The position numbers were made by a program, and so were the translations under genes. The notes under the pieces are model-generated. The model was not told the origin of the DNA, made no database searches, and was given only the letters and a program-made list of their open reading frames with translations. Source: Chloroflexota bacterium (lineage in GTDB: Bacteria > Chloroflexota > Dormibacteria > Dormibacterales > Dormibacteraceae). Taken from it: DNA of 34,191 nt. Below are positions 1 to 7,687 of this stretch, piece after piece. The stretch is taken from assembly GCA_005889495.1 (NCBI GenBank), contig VBHA01000161.1, positions 1 to 34,191 of the forward strand. The letters run 5' to 3'. How positions within the stretch are numbered: position 1 is the stretch's first letter; the number at the start of each line of letters is the position of its first letter.

Positions 1-480
1 CTTGGCCAGGTCGTTGCCGTAGCGGTCGAGGTTGTTCTTCAGGATCGCCGTCCCCATGTCGATGTTGTCGCCAGGGTCGTACAGGTTCACCTGCCGGTGC
101 AGCAGGGCAGGGCCGTCCGCCGCAGCGGTCGCGGGCATGACCTGCATGATCCCCACCGCACCCGCCGACGACACAACCGACGCCTGCCAACCGCTCTCGT
201 GCCACGCGAGACCCATCACGAGGTAAGGGTTGACGTGATGCTTCAAGCCGGCCGCGTACAGCATCGACCTGATGATCATCATGTCGAGCGACGGCCCGAT
301 CGGGCTCGTGCTAGGGTCGGCCGACGGCCAGGACGTATCCGTCGATGCGATCACCGGCTGAAATTCGGTGGGCGGGGCGATCGGAAGCTCCTGACTTCCG
401 TTGCCTGGATTCGAACCGCACGACTGCACTGCCAGCAACGCTGAAGACACAACCAGCGCGAAGCTCGAGCGCCAGCCCAT
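1..480 (-). CDS. Lytic transglycosylase (SLT-fold), putative lipoprotein, partial (3' end outside window)
   Basis: Predicted peptidoglycan lytic transglycosylase acting outside the membrane. The 160 visible codons begin with a hydrophobic signal (residues 7-18) ending in VQSC, a plausible lipobox with Cys21, then a Pro/Ser/Thr-rich linker to about residue 65. The SLT core follows: YLVMGLAWHESGW with the expected catalytic Glu at residue 95, then GAVGIMQVMPATA, then the NLYDPGDNIDMGTAIL helix, which are the hallmark motifs of the family. The gene runs off the left edge after 'RYGNDLAK'. Two ATGs (486 and 480) are in frame. The ribosome site AAGAGGT touches the first and sits 6 nt before the second, so 480 is preferred. 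It is divergent from the Liv operon. Function is secure at family level; the exact enzyme class is not. Confidence 0.88.
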   Translation of the reverse strand, partial: MGWRSSFALVVSSALLAVQSCGSNPGNGSQELPIAPPTEFQPVIASTDTSWPSADPSTSPIGPSLDMMIIRSMLYAAGLKHHVNPYLVMGLAWHESGWQASVVSSAGAVGIMQVMPATAAADGPALLHRQVNLYDPGDNIDMGTAILKNNLDRYGNDLAK

Positions 481-531
481 CCGCATACCTCTTAACGCTT
501 CTCCACGTCCCGTTCGGCGACCAGTCGCTCT

Positions 532-549
532 GAGTACAAATCGGTACTC
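532..549. promoter_or_regulatory. Inverted repeat, candidate operator between divergent genes
   Basis: GAGTAC at 532-537 and GTACTC at 544-549 form a perfect 6-bp inverted repeat with a 6-nt spacer. It lies in the 113-bp gap between the divergent transglycosylase gene and the Liv operon, 44 nt before the first operon ATG. A TATTAA at 555-560 could be a -10 element for the plus strand, but no convincing -35 partner is visible. The symmetry suggests a dimeric repressor or activator site. Binding protein and regulation are inference. Confidence 0.35.
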
Positions 550-593
550 GCGCGTATTAATCAGGAATACACGCTCAAGGGAGATTGCCTGTG

Positions 594-1973
594 ATGTCGC
601 AGCGTGGCTTCCGAGAACGCGTTGCCGTCGCCTTGCTCGGAGCGGCCGTCGTGGTCGGCACGGTGCTGGGCGTGATGACCATCAAGTCGTTCACGCAGCC
701 CTCCTCCACCGCACTGGCCGTGCAGCAAGGCGGAGTCTCCGCCGCGCAGGCGAACGGCAACGCGAGCCCGGCGTCGATGCCAGGAGCGCCGGGCACCGGC
801 GGCTCTACCACCTCCTCCGGGGGCGGAGGAGGCGGGGTTGCCGGCGGCAACATCACGATCGGCGGCTTCTTCGACATCACAGGCCCCGTCGACTCGTCGG
901 TCGAGCGCGACACGGTGCGCGCCTACATGCAGGCGATCAATCAGTCCGGCGGTATCAACGGTCGCAAGGTGCAGTACGTCTGGTGCGACTCGAAGTACGA
1001 CGCGAGCTCGGCTCACGCATGCGCCCAATACCTGATCGCGCAGAACGTCCTCGCCGTCGTCGGGCTGACGGCCCCGCTGGGCGAGAACAACGAGATCAGG
1101 ACCCTGACGTCGGCCGGCATCCCGGTGATCGGCGGCCTTGGCACGCCCGCGGAATACGCCGACCCGCTGTCGTTCCCCGTGTCCGCCAACTTCTACAGGT
1201 ACGGGGGTGCCATCGCGGACGAAGCCAAGCGGCTCGGCGTGAAGCATCCCGCGGTCGTCGTCCTGGGGGACGTGCCGTGGGTGCACCCGGTCGAAGCCAA
1301 CCTGCTCAACCGCCTGGCGGCGGACGGGGTCGGCTACACGGACGTGGAGGAGGTCTCCGCGACCCAGGCCAACTACACCTCGACCGTCTTCAACCTGCAG
1401 CACTCGCACCATGGCCCGAGCGGGGGCGGCGCGCAGCCGAACTACCAGTGCGGGGCGTCGGATCGCTCATGCCCTGATTACGTGATCGCGGCGCTCGATC
1501 CCTTCAGCTACCACCGGCTCTTCGACGCGATGGAGGCCGCGAACTGGTACCCGGGCGTGCTCGGCGCGGGCCTCGACAAGTTCAACGTCCAGAGGTCGTA
1601 CGACGGAGAGCTTCGTAACGCCCATTCGCTCGTGCCGTTCCTGTCGCCTTACGACCACCAGGGGAACGCCACGGTGCGCCAGTACCTCGGCACGGTCCAG
1701 CACTACTACCCAGGCCAGTTCCAGGCGCTCGACATCTACACCCAGCATGCGTGGACCGCCGCGATGGTGTTCGCGGAGGCGGCGCGCAAGGCGGGCAGCA
1801 ACCTGTCCCGCGCGTCTTTGATCCAGGCTCTGCAGGGGATGCAGGGATTCCAGACCGGTTGGTCGGTTCCTCTCTCCTACGGGTCCGGCAGCCACGATCC
1901 AAATCGCTGCTTCACTTACACGGCCAACAGCGGGAGCGGGTGGCACACCACCAGCAGCTGGATCTGCTCTTGA
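594..1973 (+). CDS. Branched-chain amino-acid-type ABC transporter substrate-binding protein, N-terminally membrane-anchored
   Basis: Extracytoplasmic receptor of a HAAT/Liv-type importer, about 459 residues. An N-terminal membrane segment (about residues 10-30) is followed by a Gly/Ser-rich linker (about 65-80) and a periplasmic-binding-protein type I fold. That fold starts at NITIGGFFDITGPVDSSVERD and continues with INQSGGINGRKVQYVWCDSKYD, VVGLTAPLGENN and GIPVIGGLGTP, all typical of the LivK family. Four C-terminal-half cysteines could pair. There is no lipobox, so anchoring appears to be by the uncleaved helix, as in many single-membrane bacteria. ATG 594 and GTG 591 are both served by AGGGAG (578-583); TTG 585 is too close. 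The stop precedes livH by 4 nt. The substrate is not readable: branched-chain amino acid, amide or another small ligand. Confidence 0.88.
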   Translation: MSQRGFRERVAVALLGAAVVVGTVLGVMTIKSFTQPSSTALAVQQGGVSAAQANGNASPASMPGAPGTGGSTTSSGGGGGGVAGGNITIGGFFDITGPVDSSVERDTVRAYMQAINQSGGINGRKVQYVWCDSKYDASSAHACAQYLIAQNVLAVVGLTAPLGENNEIRTLTSAGIPVIGGLGTPAEYADPLSFPVSANFYRYGGAIADEAKRLGVKHPAVVVLGDVPWVHPVEANLLNRLAADGVGYTDVEEVSATQANYTSTVFNLQHSHHGPSGGGAQPNYQCGASDRSCPDYVIAALDPFSYHRLFDAMEAANWYPGVLGAGLDKFNVQRSYDGELRNAHSLVPFLSPYDHQGNATVRQYLGTVQHYYPGQFQALDIYTQHAWTAAMVFAEAARKAGSNLSRASLIQALQGMQGFQTGWSVPLSYGSGSHDPNRCFTYTANSGSGWHTTSSWICS

Positions 1974-1977
1974 GGCG

Positions 1978-2874
1978 ATGACCGAGTTCGCCGCGTACAC
2001 GATCATCGGCCTGAGCCTCGGCGGCATCTTCTCGCTGGCCGCGCTCGGGATCGTGTTGATCTACCGCACCACCGGGGTCCTGAACTTCGCGCACGGCGCG
2101 ATGGGCATGTTCTCGACCTTCGTCGCCTGGCAGGTGTTCTACGGGGTTTCGCATCCATTCTGGCCCGCGTGGCTCGCGACCCTGCTGGCGGTCATCGCCG
2201 GCCTCACGTTCGCGGCGGTGATGGGCCTGGTGCTGGAGCTGGCGGTCTTCCGCTGGGTCAGGACCCGGGAGCCGGTGGTCAAGGCGGTGATCACGATCGG
2301 CGTGCTGCTGGCGCTGCAGTCGGCGGCCTCCCTTATCTGGAAGAACAACCAGTACCACCTGCCGCTCTACCTCGCGCCGCAGACGGCCACGATCCAGGTC
2401 GCGGACGTGCCCATCGGCGCGAACTACATCGTCATCGTGGTCGCCGCGCTCGGCCTCGCCTTCGGCCTCGGCGCCTTCCTGCGCTACACCAGCTTTGGTC
2501 GCGCGATGCGTGCGGTCTCGGACAGCCCGACGTCGGCGTCGCTCTGGGGTGTGCCGGTGAACCGGGTCAGCGCGGTGAGCTGGATGCTGGGCAGCCTGGT
2601 CGCGGCCCTGGCCGGGATCCTGATCACCCCCTTCATCAACTTCGACACCACGAGCTTGACCCTGCTCATCATCGACGCCCTCGCGGCGGCGCTGATCGGG
2701 GGCCTGGTCTCGCTGCCGCTGACGGTGCTCGGCGGCTTCTTGCTCGGGCTGCTGGAGACGTATCCCACCATCTGGATCCAGTCCCTCGGCTTTCCGCGCC
2801 TGGTCTCGCTGCTCGTGATCCTGGTGGTGCTCATAGTGCGCAATCCACGCGGTTTCGCGGTGGCGGCGAAATGA
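1978..2874 (+). CDS. livH: Branched-chain amino acid ABC transporter permease LivH
   Basis: First integral-membrane subunit of the Liv-type importer (298 residues, normal length). It opens with the family signature, a short N-terminus followed by a glycine-rich helix and RTTGVLNFAHGAMGMFSTFVAW, and has about eight hydrophobic segments. The cytoplasmic coupling region is ALGLAFGLGAFLRYTSFGRAMRAVSDSPTSASLWGVPVNRV, where the RAMRAV-D-P-A-LGV pattern is the LivH contact with the ATPase. The ATG begins 4 nt after the binding-protein stop. The 3' end overlaps livM by ATGA, so translation is probably coupled. It should pair with LivM to form the pore. Substrate specificity cannot be inferred from the permease. 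Confidence 0.93.
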   Translation: MTEFAAYTIIGLSLGGIFSLAALGIVLIYRTTGVLNFAHGAMGMFSTFVAWQVFYGVSHPFWPAWLATLLAVIAGLTFAAVMGLVLELAVFRWVRTREPVVKAVITIGVLLALQSAASLIWKNNQYHLPLYLAPQTATIQVADVPIGANYIVIVVAALGLAFGLGAFLRYTSFGRAMRAVSDSPTSASLWGVPVNRVSAVSWMLGSLVAALAGILITPFINFDTTSLTLLIIDALAAALIGGLVSLPLTVLGGFLLGLLETYPTIWIQSLGFPRLVSLLVILVVLIVRNPRGFAVAAK

Positions 2875-3908
2875 CGTCCCGGCTCGCTTTTCGCATCCTT
2901 TTGGCGCTGGTCGCCTTCGCGGTGCTGGCCAGGATTCCCGTGGGCTTTGACGTCGGCTTCAAGTTCGACGCCGCGCTCGCGGTCATCTGGGCCTTTGGGC
3001 TGCTCAGCCTGGTCTTGCTCACCGGATACGTCGGTCAGATCTCGCTGTGCCAGGCAACGTTTGCCGGTGTCGGCGCCTATGGCGCGGGGATGATGGTCTC
3101 CAGCCTCCACGCCGACTACGCCGTGGCGGTGATCGCCGGCGTCGCGGCCGCCTTCGTCCTCGGCGTGCTGGTCGGTCTGCCCGCGCTGCGCCTGCGCGGC
3201 ATCACGCTCGCGATCGTCACCCTGGGCATCGCCCTGGTGTTCGAGCGCTACGTCTTCCAGGACCACGCGTTCGAGTGGTTCACCGGCGGCTCGGGAGGCT
3301 GGCGCATCGACCACGCGACCCTGTTCGGCCTGCAGATGGACTCCTCGACCCACCTCATGGGCGCGTATGTCGTCCTGCTCGGACTCTTTCTGGCGGTGGC
3401 GCTGCTCATGGTCAACCTCCACGATTCCGGGGCTGGACGCCGATTTCGAGCCATCCGCGACTCCGAGGTCGCGGCGACGACCATGGGCGTGAACCTGACC
3501 CGGTACAAGCTCCTGGCTTTCGGCATGTCCGCCGCGATCGCCGGCCTGGGCGGGGCGTTCTATCCACTGGTCGCCGGGTCGGTCAGCCCGCAGCCGTTCT
3601 GGCTGTTCACCTCGCTCCAGTTCGCCGCGATCGCGGTGCTGATGGGCGTGCGCTACGTGCCCGCGGCCGCGCTCGGCGGCGTCTTCATGGCGGTGGTGCC
3701 GGACGTCCTCACCCGGTTCGGCCACGGCACCTTCATGGGCCACGCGTACGAGATCTCGTACGACTGGTTCCAGATCGCGGTCGGCGTGCTCCTGATCGTG
3801 CAGCTCATCGTCCTACCCGACGGCGTGTGGGGCGACCTGCGAAGCCGCGCGGCGCGCATCTGGTCGGCGGCCGCCTTCCTCGGCGCCAGGAGGGTGAAGG
3901 TCGCATGA
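2871..3908 (+). CDS. livM: Branched-chain amino acid ABC transporter permease LivM
   Basis: Second membrane subunit of the importer, 345 residues with about nine hydrophobic segments. Family motifs are visible: GYVGQISLCQATFAGVGAYGA near residue 52, LPALRLRGITLAIVTLGIA near residue 105, and the ATPase-coupling loop RRFRAIRDSEVAATTMGVNLTRYKLLAF near residue 190. The GGSGG loop before the mid-protein segment is also usual in LivM. The start ATG (2871) overlaps the livH TGA in ATGA, and its own TGA overlaps the ATPase ATG in the same way. The reading frame is open much further upstream, but the LivM homology and the overlap fix this start. It forms a heterodimeric pore with LivH. Confidence 0.93.
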   Translation: MTSRLAFRILLALVAFAVLARIPVGFDVGFKFDAALAVIWAFGLLSLVLLTGYVGQISLCQATFAGVGAYGAGMMVSSLHADYAVAVIAGVAAAFVLGVLVGLPALRLRGITLAIVTLGIALVFERYVFQDHAFEWFTGGSGGWRIDHATLFGLQMDSSTHLMGAYVVLLGLFLAVALLMVNLHDSGAGRRFRAIRDSEVAATTMGVNLTRYKLLAFGMSAAIAGLGGAFYPLVAGSVSPQPFWLFTSLQFAAIAVLMGVRYVPAAALGGVFMAVVPDVLTRFGHGTFMGHAYEISYDWFQIAVGVLLIVQLIVLPDGVWGDLRSRAARIWSAAAFLGARRVKVA

Positions 3909-5503
3909 CGATGCTGCGCGTGCGCAATCTCACAGTCCGCTTCGGCGGCATCGTCGCGCTCGACGATGTCTCTCTCGACCTCAACCGGGGCGAGATCCTC
4001 GGCCTGATCGGGCCCAACGGCGCGGGCAAGACCACGCTGTTCAACTGCCTGTCGGGGGTGATCCGGCCGGACCGGGGCTCGGTCTACTTCGAGACGCACT
4101 CGCTGACGTACGCACCGCCTCATGTGCGGGCCGGCCACGGCATCGCACGCACGTTCCAGAACCTGCAGCTGTGGGGCTCGATGACGGTCGAGGAGAACCT
4201 GATGGTCCCTATGGACGCGCTCGGCCGCCGCAACACCTTCAGCGACGCGCTCTACCTTCCGTTCTCGTCCTACGCCGAGCAGGCGTCGGCCGAACGGGCG
4301 CGGGCAATCCTCCACGTCCTGGACCTGTCCCGGTACAGGAACACGCTCGCCGGCGACCTGCCCGCGGGAATCCAGCGCCGCGTCGAGATCGCGAGGGCTC
4401 TGGCGATGCGGCCGAAGCTGCTGCTCCTGGACGAGCCGGCGGCTGGGCTCGACGCGCAGGAGACCTCGCGGCTCGCCGAGCTCCTGCACGCGGTCCGCGA
4501 CCGGTTCCACGTCTCCATGCTGCTGGTCGACCACGACATGAGCCTGGTCATGCGCGTCTGCGATTACGTGTACGTCCTCGACTTCGGCAAGCTGCTGGCC
4601 CGCGGCCGGCCGGATGCGATTCGGAGCGACCCCAAGGTCATCGCCGCGTATCTCGGCGAGGAGTCGAAGAACCTGCCGGGCGCGGTCGAGACACTGGCTG
4701 CACCGGCCCGCCACGAGCCTCCTCTGCTCGAGGTCAAGGGCCTGGCGGCGGGCTATGGCGGACTCGAGGTCATTCGCGACGTCGAGCTGTCCGTGCGCCG
4801 GGGCGAGGTCGTCGCATGCATCGGGCCCAACGGCGCCGGCAAGACGACCACCCTGCGCGCGATCTCCGGCATGATCCGCGCCCGCCGCGGCCATATCAGC
4901 GAGGACACGCTGCGGCTCGTCTCCGTCGCGGCCGGGCATGAAGTCGACATCACCGATGCGTTCGAGCTGTTTCCCAAGCTGCGCGAGCGGCGCCGGCAGC
5001 AGGTCGGCACCCTCTCGGGCGGCGAGCAGCAGATGGTCGCCCTGGCGCGCGCGATCCTGTCCCAGCCCACGCTGGTGATGATCGACGAGATGTCGCAAGG
5101 GCTGGCGCCCACTGTCGTGCGCCGGCTGTTCGAGACCATCCGGCTGTTTCGCGAGCAGGGCATAGCCGTCCTGCTGGTCGAGCAGTTCGTCGAGTCCGCG
5201 CTCGACGTCGCGGACCGCGCCTACGTCTTCGAGCACGGCACCATCGGGATGAGCGGCGCGGCGGCGGAGCTGCGCCGCAACCGGAAGCTCGTCGCGGGCT
5301 CTTACCTCGGGAGCGCGGCCGACGCCCCGGCGATGGTCGCCGCCAACGGCAACGGCCACCGGCCCGACCCCGCGCTCATGGAGGTCGTGTCGGTCCGTGT
5401 GCCGCCGAAGCTCAAGCGTGCGCTGGAGCAGCGCGCGGAGTCAGAAGGCCGGCCGGCCGGCGCGGTCGTGGTCGACCTGCTGGAGAAGGTGGACCAGCAA
5501 TGA
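3905..5503 (+). CDS. Fused LivG-LivF ABC transporter ATPase with C-terminal ribbon-helix-helix-like tail
   Basis: A 532-residue protein carrying both nucleotide-binding domains of the importer. Domain 1 (LivG-like, residues 1 to about 250) has Walker A at 36-44, Q-loop Gln85, degenerate signature LPAGIQRR at 152, Walker B LLLLDEP with Asp176/Glu177, and switch His210. Domain 2 (LivF-like, about 270-475) has Walker A at 307-314, LSGGEQQ at 370-376 and Walker B VMIDE with Asp394/Glu395. Only 57 residues separate its Walker lysine from the signature, roughly 35-40 fewer than in normal LivF. The missing part is the Q-loop and VPEGR/TVEENL region, lost after residue 331. Residues 492-532 resemble a CopG/Arc ribbon-helix-helix (VSVRVPPKLKRALEQRAE followed by GRPAGAVVVDLL). 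The gene overlaps both neighbours by ATGA. The fusion fixes 1:1 stoichiometry of the two halves. Confidence 0.9.
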   Translation: MTMLRVRNLTVRFGGIVALDDVSLDLNRGEILGLIGPNGAGKTTLFNCLSGVIRPDRGSVYFETHSLTYAPPHVRAGHGIARTFQNLQLWGSMTVEENLMVPMDALGRRNTFSDALYLPFSSYAEQASAERARAILHVLDLSRYRNTLAGDLPAGIQRRVEIARALAMRPKLLLLDEPAAGLDAQETSRLAELLHAVRDRFHVSMLLVDHDMSLVMRVCDYVYVLDFGKLLARGRPDAIRSDPKVIAAYLGEESKNLPGAVETLAAPARHEPPLLEVKGLAAGYGGLEVIRDVELSVRRGEVVACIGPNGAGKTTTLRAISGMIRARRGHISEDTLRLVSVAAGHEVDITDAFELFPKLRERRRQQVGTLSGGEQQMVALARAILSQPTLVMIDEMSQGLAPTVVRRLFETIRLFREQGIAVLLVEQFVESALDVADRAYVFEHGTIGMSGAAAELRRNRKLVAGSYLGSAADAPAMVAANGNGHRPDPALMEVVSVRVPPKLKRALEQRAESEGRPAGAVVVDLLEKVDQQ

Positions 5504-6891
5504 AGCGGCTCTTCATCGCGCTGAACTGCGCGGTCGTGGGAATCGCAGCGGTGGTGCTGCTCCCGGCCTTCGCGCTGGCGGACGTGCCGGCCAGCTACAC
5601 GAGCTTTGGTTACGCGACCGGCGTCCACGGCATCGCCGGGAGCAACGCGTTCCCGAACTTCCAGAACGGCGCGGTCAACAACCGCTACCCGATGGCGGAG
5701 GTGCAGCAGGACGCGAGCCCGTCCTCCACCGCCAAGGCCACTTACTCGGACAGCGGCCCGGCCGCCGCGACCGCGGGGTCGCAGTACAACCAGGGCTGCA
5801 GCCAATCGGGCAACCAGCCGCCCCCGCCCCAGGTCTGCCAGAACCCCAACAACCAGGTCCCATACGCGACCGCCACCTATCCCGGTCCGTCCCACAGCCA
5901 CATCGACCAGTGCAACGGATGCGGCAGCGGTCCGAGCGCCGATGCCGATGCTGCCCAGCTCAGGGCGAACGCGTCGGGCTATTACTCAGGAGGCGGCACC
6001 CAACCCTTCAAGGGCGCGTCGGGTCAGACGAGCACGGTCATGGACTCCGGCGGGACCCTGACGGTGACGACGCATTCAGAGGTCGACAGCTTTGCCATCG
6101 CCAACGTGCGGGTGAGCAAGGTCGTGGTCGACATCACCGCGACCAGCACCGTGTCGGGTGGTGGCGGCGACGCGCACGTCACCGGGGGACAGGTGACCGC
6201 CAACGGACAGCCTGTGGCGGTGAACGACCAGGGGGTGACGGTGCAGGACAAGCACACCGTCCCATGCCCGTCCGCGCCGAGCGCGCCAGGCGGCGTGAAA
6301 CCTCCGCCGGTGCCATCTCCGTCGACGGGACCTCTGCCGCCCCTGCCGGTGGGTGGAGGGACCGGGTCTGGCGGCGGCTCCAGCAGTGGGGGAGGCTCGC
6401 GGGCGGCCAGCTCGTCGGGATGCGTGCCGGTAATCGACGTGACCTACATCACGATCTTCACGGTCGCGCCCACCAGGACCGTCGACGGGAGCCACGTCAC
6501 GATCTGGGCAACCGGTCTCCACATCAAGGTGACGCAACCTTCTCCAGGACCTGGCGTGCCCAGCCAGAGCGCCGAGTACATACTCGGTGAGGGTTTTGCC
6601 GACCTGCAGGCCGGCGCCGGCGGCGCAGGGTTTGGTGCGTTCGGAGGCTTCGGCGGGTTTGGCGGCGGCTTCGGCGGTGGCGACTTCGGTGGATTCGGCG
6701 ACCAGGGCGGTGGCGGCGGGGGCGTCGGTTCGGCGGCGAGTCAGCTCGGCGCGGCGCTGGCGGCGGACCGGGTGCCGCTCGCGTTCATGTTCCTGACTCT
6801 CGAGGCATTGCTGCTTGCCGCCGCCGCGGCGTGGGTGTGGTCTCGCAGCGCGCCCTCGGACAAGGTGCCGCAAGAGGTGCTCGAGCCTTGA
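5500..6891 (+). CDS. Secreted, C-terminally anchored Gly/Phe-rich protein of unknown function in the Liv operon
   Basis: A 463-residue exported protein with no function I recognise. It begins with a signal peptide (MKRLFIALNCAVVG, hydrophobic core, cleavage near ALA-DVPAS). A beta-rich middle region follows (about 190-250, TLTVTTHSEVD...VVDITATSTVSG, then repeated valine/threonine strands). Next come a proline-rich then glycine/serine-rich linker (nt 6296-6420) and a second beta segment with VIDVTYITIFTVAPTRTV. A disordered GFGG/GGFG tract (nt 6630-6730) leads to a final transmembrane helix (VPLAFMFLTLEALLLAAAAAWVW) and a short charged tail. The layout suggests a surface protein held by a C-terminal helix. 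ATG 5500 overlaps the ATPase stop (ATGA), so it is co-translated with the importer. It may help present substrate or link the importer to the envelope; that is inference. Confidence 0.8.
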   Translation: MKRLFIALNCAVVGIAAVVLLPAFALADVPASYTSFGYATGVHGIAGSNAFPNFQNGAVNNRYPMAEVQQDASPSSTAKATYSDSGPAAATAGSQYNQGCSQSGNQPPPPQVCQNPNNQVPYATATYPGPSHSHIDQCNGCGSGPSADADAAQLRANASGYYSGGGTQPFKGASGQTSTVMDSGGTLTVTTHSEVDSFAIANVRVSKVVVDITATSTVSGGGGDAHVTGGQVTANGQPVAVNDQGVTVQDKHTVPCPSAPSAPGGVKPPPVPSPSTGPLPPLPVGGGTGSGGGSSSGGGSRAASSSGCVPVIDVTYITIFTVAPTRTVDGSHVTIWATGLHIKVTQPSPGPGVPSQSAEYILGEGFADLQAGAGGAGFGAFGGFGGFGGGFGGGDFGGFGDQGGGGGGVGSAASQLGAALAADRVPLAFMFLTLEALLLAAAAAWVWSRSAPSDKVPQEVLEP

Positions 6892-7145
6892 TCGCGCGTC
6901 TTCGCCTTGCATCGACGAGGCCGGCACGGGTGATGTGTGATACGGACGGTTGGAGCTTCGACCCGCGCTACACGCAGGGGCGCTGCCCGATCTGCGGATG
7001 GACACCGGAAGGAGCGCCCGACGCGCCGCGGTGGCTGGCCCTGGCCAACCGCCTCGACTGGCAGATGGTCGGCCTCTGGGCGCTGGTCGACGTCCTCGTC
7101 TTGCTCGGCCTGATCGTCGCCCACGGCGCGGGCCTGCTGCGCTGA
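6888..7145 (+). CDS. Small zinc-ribbon-like membrane protein
   Basis: An 85-residue protein predicted to have a short metal-binding head (Cys17, then CPIC at 33-36, with FDPRYTQGR between) and one transmembrane helix near the C-terminus (WQMVGLWALVDVLVLLGLIVAHG). Only three cysteines are present, so a fourth ligand would have to be Asp or another residue, or metal binding is lost. TTG 6888 is favoured because AAGAGGTG (6872-6879) sits 8 nt before it and TTGA overlaps the upstream stop, continuing the overlap chain of the operon. ATG 6933 (MCDTDGW) is the alternative and lacks a good ribosome site. It is the last operon gene before a strong hairpin. Function unknown. Confidence 0.65.
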   Translation: MIARLRLASTRPARVMCDTDGWSFDPRYTQGRCPICGWTPEGAPDAPRWLALANRLDWQMVGLWALVDVLVLLGLIVAHGAGLLR

Positions 7146-7155
7146 GCCGGCTGAG

Positions 7156-7185
7156 ATTCGAGGAGGGGTTGCCCCCTCCTCGAAT
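7156..7185. terminator. 13-bp hairpin between convergent genes, likely bidirectional terminator
   Basis: A perfect 13-bp stem (ATTCGAGGAGGGG at 7156-7168 pairing with CCCCTCCTCGAAT at 7173-7185) closes a TTGC loop. It lies between the last operon gene (stop ends at 7145) and the convergent gene whose stop is at 7189-7191. There is no T-tract on either side, which is common in GC-rich genomes. The position between convergent genes makes termination in both directions the natural reading. Confidence 0.7.
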
Positions 7186-7188
7186 TGA

Positions 7189-7686
7189 TCAGTGACCGGG
7201 GCAGAGCTTCACGTTGGGGTTGTAGTTCGCGAACATCCCGAGCGGATTCGGACGCCAGATCCAGGCGTGCAGCGCCCACAGGTGCAGCGACGTGTTGCTG
7301 AAGAACGACCGGCCGTAGAGCTGCGGCGGTGTGGTCGAGACCCACGCCGACCACGGAACGATGTACTCGACCGCGACGAGCTGCAGCCGATTGCCGTCGA
7401 CCTCGTAGACGAGGGCCTCAGGCCGGCTGGCCTCGACTGTTGCGTCCAGCAGCGAGAGGTTGACGTAGTGCTGTCCCATGCCGCCCGTGCCGGGCAGGTC
7501 GAAGCACGGGAGCAAACGACCGTAATTCGCCGCGGTCGCCGCGTCGAGGTTGTGATACGCGGAGGTCGCCTGCCTGACCCCCGCGACCGCGCTCTCGTCC
7601 GCACCGTTGGAAGCCTGCGCGGCCGGCGCGGAAAGGACGCTCACCGCGAGCGCGAGTGAAGCGATCGCCGTCATCCACCTCTTCAT
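7189..7686 (-). CDS. Secreted conserved hypothetical protein (GGMGQHYVN family)
   Basis: A 165-residue exported protein with a clear signal peptide (MKRWMTAIASLALAVSVLS, cleavage near AQA-SNG). The mature part contains VRQATSAYHNLDAATAANYG, LLPCF, GGMGQHYVN, RPEALVYEVDGNRLQLVAVEYIVPW and a final LHAWIWRPNPLGMFANYNP. I recall this motif string from uncharacterised secreted proteins of Actinomycetota and Chloroflexota, with no assigned function. The His/Tyr/Trp-rich conserved positions could form a ligand or metal site, but that is a guess. ATG 7686 is chosen because it starts the signal peptide and has GGAGG 9 nt upstream. It begins one base after the stop of the DUF4242 gene, so the two are probably co-transcribed. 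Confidence 0.8.
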   Translation of the reverse strand: MKRWMTAIASLALAVSVLSAPAAQASNGADESAVAGVRQATSAYHNLDAATAANYGRLLPCFDLPGTGGMGQHYVNLSLLDATVEASRPEALVYEVDGNRLQLVAVEYIVPWSAWVSTTPPQLYGRSFFSNTSLHLWALHAWIWRPNPLGMFANYNPNVKLCPGH

Positions 7687-7687
7687 C

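Noticed and set aside
2484-5359. Two long minus-strand open frames opposite livH-livM-livGF
   Set aside because: The plus strand encodes full Liv motifs in the right order; the opposite frames are low-complexity shadows.
5378-5503. Separate small RHH gene starting at ATG 5378
   Set aside because: It is in frame with the ATPase, there is no intervening stop and no ribosome site before the ATG, so it is read as a fused tail.
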